Below, in pieces: positions 1-6,037 of a stretch of DNA of 33,270 nt. A model generated the notes under the pieces. It did not search any database, was not told the DNA's origin, and saw only the letters and a program-made list of their open reading frames with translations. The translations under genes were made by a program, and so were the position numbers. This stretch comes from Vibrio tetraodonis (GTDB lineage Bacteria > Pseudomonadota > Gammaproteobacteria > Enterobacterales > Vibrionaceae). Position 1 is the stretch's first letter. Every line of letters begins with the position of its first letter. The DNA is taken from the NCBI RefSeq assembly GCF_003350295.1, contig NZ_QLYY01000031.1:1-33270 (forward strand), in the 5' to 3' direction.

Positions 1-59
1 GTGTAAGCGTTGTGAGGCGTTGAGCTAACCTGTACTAATTGCCCGTGAGGCTTAACCAT
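1..59 (+). rRNA. 23S ribosomal RNA, 3' end (partial)
   Basis: The window opens inside the last bases of 23S rRNA. The stretch TTGAGCTAACC..GTACTAATT..CGTGAGGCTTAACC is the conserved 3' terminus of gammaproteobacterial 23S rRNA. The exact mature end (about base 59) is inferred by analogy to E. coli. The 86-bp spacer that follows contains an ACCC/GGGT inverted repeat just after the rRNA end, probably part of the base-paired processing stalk. Confidence 0.93.
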
Positions 60-145
60 ACAACACCCAAAGGGTTTTGTTGTGGACTCAACTAGAACAT
101 TGAATGTGTAAGAACGAAGAAACAGCTTTCCGAATTAACAAATTT

Positions 146-265
146 TGCTTGGCGACCATAGCATTGTGGACCCACCTGATTCCATGCCGAACTCAGTAGT
201 GAAACGCAATAGCGCCGATGGTAGTGTGGGGCTTCCCCATGTGAGAGTAGGACATCGCCAGGCTT
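146..265 (+). rRNA. rrf: 5S ribosomal RNA
   Basis: This is a complete 120-nt 5S rRNA. It starts TGCTTGGCGACC and ends CATCGCCAGGCTT, so the two ends pair as the terminal helix. The internal loop A/helix III sequence (CCATGCCGAACTCAGTAGTGAAA) is conserved. It is co-transcribed with the upstream 23S rRNA and the two distal tRNAs. The ends may be off by 1-2 nt. Confidence 0.96.
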
Positions 266-270
266 TATAT

Positions 271-288
271 TTAGACTCAAGAGTCTAA
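271..288 (+). other. Perfect inverted repeat between 5S rRNA and tRNA-Asp
   Basis: TTAGACTC and GAGTCTAA form a perfect dyad; the RNA would fold with a 7-bp stem and a CAAG loop. There is no T-run after it and tRNA genes follow, so it is more likely an RNA processing or spacing hairpin in the rRNA transcript than a terminator. The function is inferred. Confidence 0.5.
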
Positions 289-295
289 CCAGTGC

Positions 296-372
296 GGAGC
301 GGTAGTTCAGTTGGTTAGAATACCGGCCTGTCACGCCGGGGGTCGCGGGTTCGAGTCCCGTCCGCTCCGCCA
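296..372 (+). tRNA. tRNA-Asp (anticodon GTC)
   Basis: The gene is 77 nt long with a full cloverleaf. The acceptor GGAGCGG pairs with CCGCTCC, the anticodon loop CTGTCAC holds GTC at 330-332, the T-loop is TTCGAGT, and the CCA end is encoded (370-372). The sequence is nearly identical to E. coli tRNA-Asp, and a position distal to 5S rRNA is typical of Vibrio and enterobacterial rRNA operons. Confidence 0.97.
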
Positions 373-381
373 CTTATTTAG

Positions 382-403
382 AAACCTCGCTAATGCGAGG
401 TTT
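382..403 (+). terminator. Terminator-like hairpin between tRNA-Asp and tRNA-Trp
   Basis: AAACCTCGC (382-390) pairs with GCGAGGTTT (395-403) around a TAAT loop. Only a short T-run (TTTTG) overlaps the descending arm, so termination is probably partial. I see no convincing promoter in the 45 bp between the two tRNAs, so tRNA-Trp presumably depends on read-through. The hairpin may instead guide processing. Confidence 0.5.
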
Positions 404-417
404 TGTCAGATATCTAC

Positions 418-494
<77 letters not shown>

Positions 495-503
495 TATAAC
501 GAG

Positions 504-530
504 GCTCTAGTCATAAGACTGGAGCTTTTT
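504..530 (+). terminator. rRNA/tRNA operon terminator (first of four)
   Basis: GCTCTAGTC (504-512) pairs with GACTGGAGC (517-525) around an ATAA loop, followed by TTTTT. It sits 10 bp after the CCA end of tRNA-Trp. Near-identical hairpins recur in each downstream repeat. Confidence 0.85.
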
Positions 531-619
531 ACTTTGTAGCGCTCAGCAGCGGATTCAGCTTATACCCAAAGAATACGCGTGTTTGGAGTTCGAATCTCTC
601 CACCCCTGCCATATAACGA

Positions 620-648
620 GGCTCTAGTCATAAGACTGGAGCCTTTTT
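620..648 (+). terminator. Terminator in repeat copy 1
   Basis: GGCTCTAGTC (620-629) pairs with GACTGGAGCC (634-643) around ATAA, followed by TTTTT. The 10-bp stem is perfect apart from one T-G pair. Confidence 0.75.
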
Positions 649-736
649 ACTTTGTAGCGCTCAGCAGCGGATTCAGCTTATACCCCAAGAATACGCGTGT
701 TGGATATTAGAATCTGTCCACTCCTGTCATAATGAA

Positions 737-765
737 GGCTCAGGTCGAAAGACTGGAGCCTTTTT
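737..765 (+). terminator. Terminator in repeat copy 2
   Basis: GGCTCAGGTC (737-746) pairs with GACTGGAGCC (751-760) around GAAA, followed by TTTTT. There is one A-G mismatch, and the loop differs from the other copies. Confidence 0.65.
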
Positions 766-853
766 ACTTTGTAGCGCCAGCAGCGGATTCAGCTTATACC
801 TAAAGGATACACGTGTTGGGAGTTCGAATCTCTCCACCCCTGCCATATTGAAG

Positions 854-881
854 GCTCTGGTCATAAGACTGGAGCTTTTTT
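854..881 (+). terminator. Terminator in repeat copy 3
   Basis: GCTCTGGTC (854-862) pairs with GACTGGAGC (867-875) around ATAA, followed by TTTTTT. The segment after it (911-1008) holds no gene or repeat I can recognise. Confidence 0.7.
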
Positions 882-1008
882 ACTTTGTAGCGCTCAGCAG
901 CGGATTCAGCTGAGTGTGCTTGGTGCTCAAATCTTTCTGTTGGCCATCAGTTATATTGCTCAGAAGTGGAGACTTATACGTTTAGTATTCTTTTATTATT
1001 TCATGCAT

Positions 1009-1035
1009 AAAAAAGCCCACTCAATCGAGTGGGCT
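1009..1035 (-). terminator. suhB terminator
   Basis: Read on the minus strand, AGCCCACTC pairs with GAGTGGGCT around a GATT loop and is followed by six T residues. It lies 22 bp after the suhB stop codon and would also insulate suhB from the convergent rRNA operon. Confidence 0.85.
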
Positions 1036-1057
1036 AGAGGTATCTATCATTGCTGAA

Positions 1058-1861
1058 TTATTTTAAAAGGGCATCGTTGCCGTTTTCGCGGATATGTTTT
1101 AGCAGTCCTTTCACACCGCGAGCACTTGAAGAGACGACGTTACCTGACTTCATATAGTCTGTACCGCCAGCAAAGTCTGTTACTATTGCTCCTGCTTCGC
1201 GTGCAATAAGTTCTCCTGCCGCAATATCCCAAGGTTTAAGACCTAACTCAAAGAAGCCGTCAACACGCCCAGCTGCTAGGTAGCATAAATCTAGAGCCGC
1301 AGAACCTGTGCGCCTGAAATCAGAGCAATCAACAAAAAGGGCAGACATAATCTTAAAGTAGGATTCAGAATGTTGCTTTTGCTTGAATGGGAAACCTGTT
1401 GCTAAAACAGCACCTTGCATATCTTTAACTTGTTTTACACGGATACGGGCACTATTTAGCTGAGCTCCAGAACCACGTTGAGCAGTAAATAGTTCATTCA
1501 GCATAGGGTCGTAAACACAAGCAACTTCCGTTTTGCCTTTTAGACGTACTGCGATTGAAACAGAAAAATGTGGGAAACCTTTAATGAAGTTTGTTGTTCC
1601 ATCCAGAGGGTCTATGATCCATTGAACTTCGTCGTCTTTACCCGTTAGTAAGCCAGCTTCTTCACTGATAATTGTGTGATCTGGATAAGAGGCTCTGATG
1701 GTATCAATAACGATAGATTCTGCTTCTTTGTCGATATTAGTGACAAAATCATTGATGCCTTTTTGTGTAGACTCAATTTTATCGACATTTTCTAAAGATT
1801 TAGCAATATGATTGCCTGCTTTTCGCGCTGCGCGAATAGCGATGTTAAGCATAGGATGCAT
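1058..1861 (-). CDS. suhB: Inositol-1-monophosphatase / rRNA antitermination factor SuhB
   Basis: This 267-aa protein is full length. It belongs to the Mg2+-dependent inositol monophosphatase fold: E67 in the SEE motif, WIIDPLDGTTNF at 81-92 with metal ligands D84 and D87, and KPWDIAAGELI at 209-219 with D212. The N-terminus MHPMLNIA matches the E. coli SuhB start, which fixes the start codon. SuhB hydrolyses myo-inositol-1-phosphate in vitro. In E. coli it is also a component of the NusA/B/E/G rRNA antitermination and folding complex. It is monocistronic, has its own terminator, and here faces the tail of an rRNA operon; that closeness is suggestive only. Confidence 0.97.
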   Translation of the reverse strand: MHPMLNIAIRAARKAGNHIAKSLENVDKIESTQKGINDFVTNIDKEAESIVIDTIRASYPDHTIISEEAGLLTGKDDEVQWIIDPLDGTTNFIKGFPHFSVSIAVRLKGKTEVACVYDPMLNELFTAQRGSGAQLNSARIRVKQVKDMQGAVLATGFPFKQKQHSESYFKIMSALFVDCSDFRRTGSAALDLCYLAAGRVDGFFELGLKPWDIAAGELIAREAGAIVTDFAGGTDYMKSGNVVSSSARGVKGLLKHIRENGNDALLK

Positions 1862-2030
1862 ACAAATTTCCCAACGGATTTTAAAGAACAGAAAAACGGA
1901 CGGGAGTATACCAGATAACTCGCCAAATGGAAGTGGGTGTTTTTTGTTCTATCAGTCAAAAGGGTGTGATGTTTTTAACTCTGAATATGTTAATATCGCG
2001 CGGTCCAAATATACGGTCTGGGAAAACCCA

Positions 2031-2753
2031 ATGTTAGATAATGTCAAAGTGGTACTTGTTGGGACCTCACATTCAGGAAATATTGGTTCTGCAGCTCGAG
2101 CTATGAAAGTTATGGGTTTGTCTAACCTAGTTCTTGTTGATCCTCAATGTGAAATAGATCAGCAAGCAATGTCAATGTCATCAGGTGCAACTGATATACT
2201 TGAGAGCGCATCAATTGTTAGCTGTCTCACCGAAGCTATTTCGGACTGTAGTCTGGTTGTCGGTTCTAGCGCACGTTCACGCACTTTGGAGTGGCCGATG
2301 TTAGAGCCACGTGAATGTGGTAGAAAGTTTATTGAACAAGCTTCACTTTCTCCTACTGCATTGGTTTTTGGTCGAGAGAGGACGGGTTTAACAAACGAGG
2401 AGCTGCAAACTTGTCATTTTCATGTTTGTATTCCCGCCAACCCTGAGTACAGCTCACTTAATCTTGCTATGGCAGTTCAGACGTTAAGCTATGAAGTGCG
2501 TATGGCGTATTTAGATCATAAAAAAGCAGTCTATCAACCTGCTGAAACATGTGAATTTCCTAGGCATAAAGAGCTAGAGTTGTTCTTTTCGCATTTGGAG
2601 AGCGTAGCAAAGGGCGTTGATTTTATTAGTGATAAGCAGCCCGGAAAAGTGATGAATAAGCTGCGTCGTTTATTCACTCGAGCTCGACCTGAAGCTCAAG
2701 AGCTAAATATTTTACGTGGCATTTTAACTGCAGTGGAAAAAAAACTGCCTTAA
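2031..2753 (+). CDS. trmJ: tRNA (cytidine/uridine-2'-O-)-methyltransferase TrmJ
   Basis: The 240-aa protein is a SpoU/TrmD-superfamily (SPOUT) ribose methyltransferase that acts on position 32 of several tRNAs in E. coli. Motif 1 is NIGSAARAMKVMGL (17-30, with R23), motif 2 FGRERTGL (113-120), and motif 3 IPANPEYSSLNLAMAVQ (134-150); together they form the knotted S-adenosylmethionine site. The open frame extends to 1812, but the upstream part overlaps the suhB start and is not family-like. The start at MLDNVKVVLVG gives the usual length (E. coli protein about 246 aa). trmJ directly precedes the isc operon, as in other gammaproteobacteria. Confidence 0.95.
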   Translation: MLDNVKVVLVGTSHSGNIGSAARAMKVMGLSNLVLVDPQCEIDQQAMSMSSGATDILESASIVSCLTEAISDCSLVVGSSARSRTLEWPMLEPRECGRKFIEQASLSPTALVFGRERTGLTNEELQTCHFHVCIPANPEYSSLNLAMAVQTLSYEVRMAYLDHKKAVYQPAETCEFPRHKELELFFSHLESVAKGVDFISDKQPGKVMNKLRRLFTRARPEAQELNILRGILTAVEKKLP

Positions 2754-2779
2754 TTCTTTCCCAAGTATTTTTACAACTA

Positions 2780-2804
2780 ATACTTGAGTAAAATACTGGG
2801 TTAA
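2780..2804 (+). promoter_or_regulatory. Second, weaker IscR type-1 operator
   Basis: The 25-bp block starting ATACTTGAGT matches about 20 of 25 positions of the known type-1 IscR consensus. Mismatches are in the right half and at the GAC core (GAG). It directly abuts the strong site, which mirrors the paired sites upstream of E. coli iscR. Binding is inferred. Confidence 0.6.
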
Positions 2805-2829
2805 ATACTTGACTAATTTAGTCAGGTAT
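2805..2829 (+). promoter_or_regulatory. Strong IscR type-1 operator at the isc promoter
   Basis: This 25-bp dyad (ATACTTGACT, then AATTT, then AGTCAGGTAT) agrees at every position with the type-1 IscR consensus as I recall it. The TTGACT inside it (2809-2814) could also be the -35 element, so [2Fe-2S]-IscR bound here would block RNA polymerase and autorepress the isc operon. A convincing -10 at 16-18 bp spacing is not obvious; TATAAC at 2839-2844 is the best hexamer nearby. Confidence 0.85.
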
Positions 2830-2871
2830 GAAAGAATTTATAACACATAAACGATGTGGATATGGTGTTAT

Positions 2872-3378
2872 ATGAGACTTACATCTAAAGGAAGATACGC
2901 AGTTACAGCCATGTTAGATGTGGCTCTGCACTCACAACAAAATCCCGTACCACTGGCCGATATTTCAGAGCGCCAGGGTATTTCACTTTCTTATCTGGAA
3001 CAACTCTTTTCCAAACTACGAAAAGCTGGGCTGGTCGCTAGTGTTCGCGGACCAGGAGGCGGCTATCGTTTGGGTACTGATGCCAACACTATCGCAATAG
3101 GGACGGTTATTGCCGCAGTAGATGAGTCTGTCGATGCGACAAAGTGTCATGGTCGAGGTGATTGCCAAGGCGGAACTCGTTGCCTAACTCATACACTTTG
3201 GCACGATTTGAGCTCAAGAATCAGTGATTTTTTAAACAACATCACTCTCGGTGAGCTGATGACAGATAATGATGTTCTAGAAGTATCCGATCGACAAGAT
3301 CTTGATCTTGCGACTAATCATGGGTTTTCTAAAAAGAATTCTAACACCGCACCCATCGGTATAAATTTCCGCTCATAA
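2872..3378 (+). CDS. iscR: Rrf2-family [2Fe-2S] transcription factor IscR
   Basis: The 168-aa protein starts MRLTSKGRYAVTAMLDVALH. The open frame begins six codons earlier, but this ATG matches all IscR proteins. The N-terminal winged helix-turn-helix covers about residues 1-65, with a wing at RGPGGGYRLG (59-68). The cluster ligands C92, C98, C104 and H107 are all present at the E. coli positions. Holo-IscR represses isc, and apo- and holo-forms control other iron-sulfur and anaerobic genes. It is the first gene of the isc operon, behind two IscR operators. The C-terminal tail is a few residues longer than in E. coli (162 aa). Confidence 0.97.
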   Translation: MRLTSKGRYAVTAMLDVALHSQQNPVPLADISERQGISLSYLEQLFSKLRKAGLVASVRGPGGGYRLGTDANTIAIGTVIAAVDESVDATKCHGRGDCQGGTRCLTHTLWHDLSSRISDFLNNITLGELMTDNDVLEVSDRQDLDLATNHGFSKKNSNTAPIGINFRS

Positions 3379-3408
3379 AGCGGTTTGCCTGTTACATTGG
3401 AGTAGAGA

Positions 3409-4623
3409 ATGAAACTGCCTATTTATCTTGATTATTCAGCAACATGCCCAGTTGATCCTCGGGTGGCTGAAAAAATGGTTCAGTACATGACTATGGACGG
3501 TACGTTTGGTAACCCAGCATCTCGTTCACACAGATATGGCTGGCAGGCGGAAGAAGCCGTAGACACTGCTCGTGAACAGATTGCAGATTTATTAAATGCA
3601 GATCCGCGAGAGATTGTTTTCACTTCTGGTGCGACTGAATCTGATAACTTAGCGATCAAAGGTGCTGCTCACTTCTATTCTAAGAAGGGCAAGCATATTA
3701 TCACTTGCAAAACAGAGCACAAAGCTGTTCTTGATCCATGTCGTCAATTGGAACGCGAAGGTTTTGAAGTTACTTATTTAGAGCCAGAAACTGATGGTAT
3801 TATTGACCTAAAGAAACTTGAAGCAGCAATGCGCGAGGATACTGTTCTAGTCTCTATAATGCATGTAAATAATGAGATTGGAGTTGTTCAAGATATTGCG
3901 GCAATAGGCGATTTGTGTCGTAGCCGTAAAATCGTTTTCCATGTTGATGCCGCCCAATCGGCAGGCAGATTGCCAGTCGATGTGCAAGAAATGAAAGTTG
4001 ACCTCATTTCGTTATCGGCACACAAGGCCTATGGCCCTAAAGGTATCGGCGCTTTGTATGTTCGTCGCAAACCACGTATTCGCTTAGAAGCTCAGATGCA
4101 TGGTGGTGGTCATGAACGTGGTTTCCGTTCTGGTACTTTGCCAACTCATCAGATTGTTGGTATGGGCGAGGCTTTCCGTATTGCTAAAGAAAACATGCAG
4201 AAAGACTATGAGCATGCATTGGCTCTTCGTAACCGCTTGTTTGAAGGTGTAAAAGACCTTGAAGCTGTCACTGTGAATGGCTCTTTTGAACAGCGTGTGC
4301 CTCATAACTTGAATATAAGTTTTGCTTTTGTTGAAGGTGAATCTTTACTGATGTCACTGAAAGATCTTGCGGTTTCTTCAGGCAGCGCGTGTACTTCAGC
4401 CAGTTTAGAACCTTCATATGTACTACGAGCTTTAGGCTTAGATGATGAACTAGCGCATAGCTCAGTTCGATTCTCTTTCGGTCGTTTCACAACCGAAGAG
4501 GAAGTTGATTATGCGATTGAGCAAATCCGTTTAGCAGTGACTAAGCTACGCGACATGTCTCCTCTATGGGATATGTACAAGGAAGGAGTGGATTTAAGCA
4601 CAGTCGAGTGGGCGCACCACTAA
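3409..4623 (+). CDS. iscS: Cysteine desulfurase IscS
   Basis: The 404-aa protein has exactly the E. coli length. It is a class V PLP enzyme that takes sulfur from L-cysteine as a persulfide and delivers it to IscU, TusA, ThiI and other acceptors. The PLP Schiff-base lysine K206 is in AHKAYGPKGIG, H104 stacks on the PLP ring (KTEHKAV), D180 lies in HVDAAQ, and the mobile-loop persulfide cysteine C328 is in SSGSACTSASLEP. The C-terminal EWAHH, which contacts IscU, is conserved. A 30-bp gap separates it from iscR, and TTGGAGTAGAG supplies a ribosome binding site. Confidence 0.98.
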   Translation: MKLPIYLDYSATCPVDPRVAEKMVQYMTMDGTFGNPASRSHRYGWQAEEAVDTAREQIADLLNADPREIVFTSGATESDNLAIKGAAHFYSKKGKHIITCKTEHKAVLDPCRQLEREGFEVTYLEPETDGIIDLKKLEAAMREDTVLVSIMHVNNEIGVVQDIAAIGDLCRSRKIVFHVDAAQSAGRLPVDVQEMKVDLISLSAHKAYGPKGIGALYVRRKPRIRLEAQMHGGGHERGFRSGTLPTHQIVGMGEAFRIAKENMQKDYEHALALRNRLFEGVKDLEAVTVNGSFEQRVPHNLNISFAFVEGESLLMSLKDLAVSSGSACTSASLEPSYVLRALGLDDELAHSSVRFSFGRFTTEEEVDYAIEQIRLAVTKLRDMSPLWDMYKEGVDLSTVEWAHH

Positions 4624-4674
4624 CTTGTTAAGTTACGCTTCAAAAGTTGTTATAGAGGATTCGAGGAAAATATT

Positions 4675-5055
4675 ATGGCATATAGCGAAAAAGTAATTGA
4701 TCACTACGAGAACCCAAGAAATGTTGGTTCTTTTGATAAAGAAGATCCAAATGTGGGCAGCGGTATGGTTGGAGCTCCAGCCTGTGGTGATGTGATGAAG
4801 TTACAAATTAAAGTAACGCCAGAAGGCATTATTGAAGATGCCAAGTTCAAAACATACGGTTGTGGCAGTGCCATCGCGTCAAGTTCACTTGTTACTGAGT
4901 GGGTCAAAGGTAAAAGCATAGATGAAGCTGCAGAAATTAAAAATGCAGAAATTGCAGAAGAGCTTGAGCTTCCACCGGTAAAAGTACACTGCTCAATTCT
5001 TGCGGAAGATGCAATTAAAGCAGCCGTTGCTGATTACAAGAAAAAACACCAATAA
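4675..5055 (+). CDS. iscU: Iron-sulfur cluster scaffold protein IscU
   Basis: This 126-aa scaffold builds [2Fe-2S] and [4Fe-4S] clusters with sulfur from IscS. The ligands C37 and D39 (APACGDVM), C63 (YGCGSAIASSS), and H105/C106 are all present. The HscA recognition motif LPPVK is at 99-103. Gene order and spacing (51 bp after iscS, with GAGGA before the ATG) are operonic. A G/C-rich hairpin follows immediately, which may set the ratio of the upstream and downstream parts of the operon. Confidence 0.98.
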   Translation: MAYSEKVIDHYENPRNVGSFDKEDPNVGSGMVGAPACGDVMKLQIKVTPEGIIEDAKFKTYGCGSAIASSSLVTEWVKGKSIDEAAEIKNAEIAEELELPPVKVHCSILAEDAIKAAVADYKKKHQ

Positions 5056-5071
5056 TAAGCAGTCTGTATAT

Positions 5072-5093
5072 AATGGGGGGCTTTGCCCCCATT
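5072..5093 (+). promoter_or_regulatory. Intra-operon hairpin between iscU and iscA
   Basis: AATGGGGG (5072-5079) pairs with CCCCCATT (5086-5093) around a GCTTTG loop. Only ATTTC follows, so this is not a strong intrinsic terminator. It could stabilise the 3' end of iscRSU mRNA or attenuate transcription into iscA-hscBA-fdx-iscX. The structure is seen; the role is inferred. Confidence 0.6.
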
Positions 5094-5131
5094 TCACGAG
5101 TTAACAAATTAATTAAGGTGCAGGGTGCAGT

Positions 5132-5455
5132 ATGGCCATCACAATGACAGAAACGGCAGCAAGTCGAGTAAGAACATTCCTAGAAAACCGAGGTAAAGGC
5201 GTCGGTTTGCGTTTGGGTGTTAAGACTACAGGCTGTTCTGGAATGGCTTACGTACTCGAGTTTGTTGATCAGCTTAATGAAGAAGATGAAGTGTTTGAGC
5301 ATCAAGGCGTTAAAGTCATTATCGACAAAAAGAGTTTAGTTTACCTTGACGGCACAGAGCTTGACTACGTTAAGGAAGGGCTTAATGAAGGTTTTGAATT
5401 TAACAACCCCAATGCCAAAGGTGAATGTGGCTGTGGTGAAAGCTTTAACGTCTAA
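5132..5455 (+). CDS. iscA: A-type iron-sulfur carrier IscA
   Basis: The 107-aa HesB/IscA protein keeps its three cluster or iron ligands: C35 in KTTGCSGMAY and C99/C101 in GECGCGESF. A-type carriers pass Fe-S clusters (mainly [4Fe-4S] maturation) to apoproteins. The gene lies in its standard place after iscU, but a 76-bp gap with a hairpin separates the two. The full length agrees with E. coli IscA (107 aa). Confidence 0.97.
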   Translation: MAITMTETAASRVRTFLENRGKGVGLRLGVKTTGCSGMAYVLEFVDQLNEEDEVFEHQGVKVIIDKKSLVYLDGTELDYVKEGLNEGFEFNNPNAKGECGCGESFNV

Positions 5456-5502
5456 CTGATGAGTGCCACTTGGCCCTGAGCTATTTAAGGACCGACCTCT
5501 TA

Positions 5503-6018
5503 ATGAATTATTTTGAACTATTCGGGCTACCAAGTCAGTTTCAACTGGATGGTAGCCTTCTTTCTTCGCAGTTTCGTGAGCTACAAAAACGCTTTCACCC
5601 GGATAATTTTGCTACTGCATCTGAGCGCGATCGCTTGATGGCGGTACAAAAAGCATCAGAAATAAATGATGCTTATCACGTGCTTAAAAGTCCGCTCTCT
5701 CGAGCAGAATATATTCTTGCCGAAAATGGGATTGATATTCGTGATGAACAGCAGACGATGAGCGATCCAATGTTTCTCATGGAACAAATGGAGCTGCGAG
5801 AAAAGCTTGAAGATATCCCATCTCAACCTGAACCAGAGGCTGCGCTGTTTGATTTTGATGCTGAAGTGAGTAAAACCCATAAGCAATATCTTCAAGCTGT
5901 CGAATTAGAACTGAACGCAGGCCAGTGGACTCAAGCGGCCGATACTGTGCGTAAGATCAAGTTTATCGCCAAACTGAAAAATGAAATAGAGCTAGTGGAA
6001 GAGAAACTCCTCGGCTAG
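5503..6018 (+). CDS. hscB: Fe-S assembly co-chaperone HscB
   Basis: The 171-aa J-domain protein recruits IscU to HscA and stimulates its ATPase. The J-domain covers about residues 1-75 with HPD at 32-34 (FHPDNF). The C-terminal three-helix domain, ending AADTVRKIKFIAKLKNEIE, binds IscU. The open frame begins 33 bp upstream, but MNYFELFGLP is the conserved start, has AAGGAC ahead of it, and gives the same length as E. coli HscB. It is 47 bp after iscA and 19 bp before hscA. Confidence 0.97.
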   Translation: MNYFELFGLPSQFQLDGSLLSSQFRELQKRFHPDNFATASERDRLMAVQKASEINDAYHVLKSPLSRAEYILAENGIDIRDEQQTMSDPMFLMEQMELREKLEDIPSQPEPEAALFDFDAEVSKTHKQYLQAVELELNAGQWTQAADTVRKIKFIAKLKNEIELVEEKLLG

Positions 6019-6037
6019 TGAATGATAAGGACCAAGC

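Larger units (their letters stand above)
545..910 (+). repeat. Tandem tRNA-Trp-derived repeats (3 copies plus a fragment)
   Basis: Copies begin AGCAGCGGATTC at 545, 663, 779 and 896 (last truncated near 910), giving periods of 118, 116 and 117 bp. Each full copy holds a remnant D-arm start (GTAGCGCTC), an altered anticodon region, the T-arm, the 3' acceptor strand with a CCA or TCA end, and a terminator hairpin. The normal anticodon loop is replaced by GGATTC-AGCTTATACCCAAA-GAATAC, which can fold as a stem with a 14-nt loop. The 5' acceptor strand is missing, so no copy can be a tRNA. Copy 1 and copy 3 keep the T-arm/acceptor almost perfectly; copy 2 has drifted. This resembles in kind the tRNA-linked repeats after E. 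coli tyrT. It is not a CRISPR array: there are no spacers. Confidence 0.88.

Noticed and set aside
92..373. 93-aa open frame on the minus strand
   Set aside because: It lies across 5S rRNA and tRNA-Asp; the frame is a by-product of RNA genes.
545..910. Possible CRISPR array
   Set aside because: Units of ~117 bp are contiguous with no unique spacers, and every unit is clearly derived from tRNA-Trp plus its terminator.
1812..2030. N-terminal extension of trmJ
   Set aside because: It overlaps the suhB coding start and is not family-like; MLDNVKVVLVG at 2031 is the conserved start.
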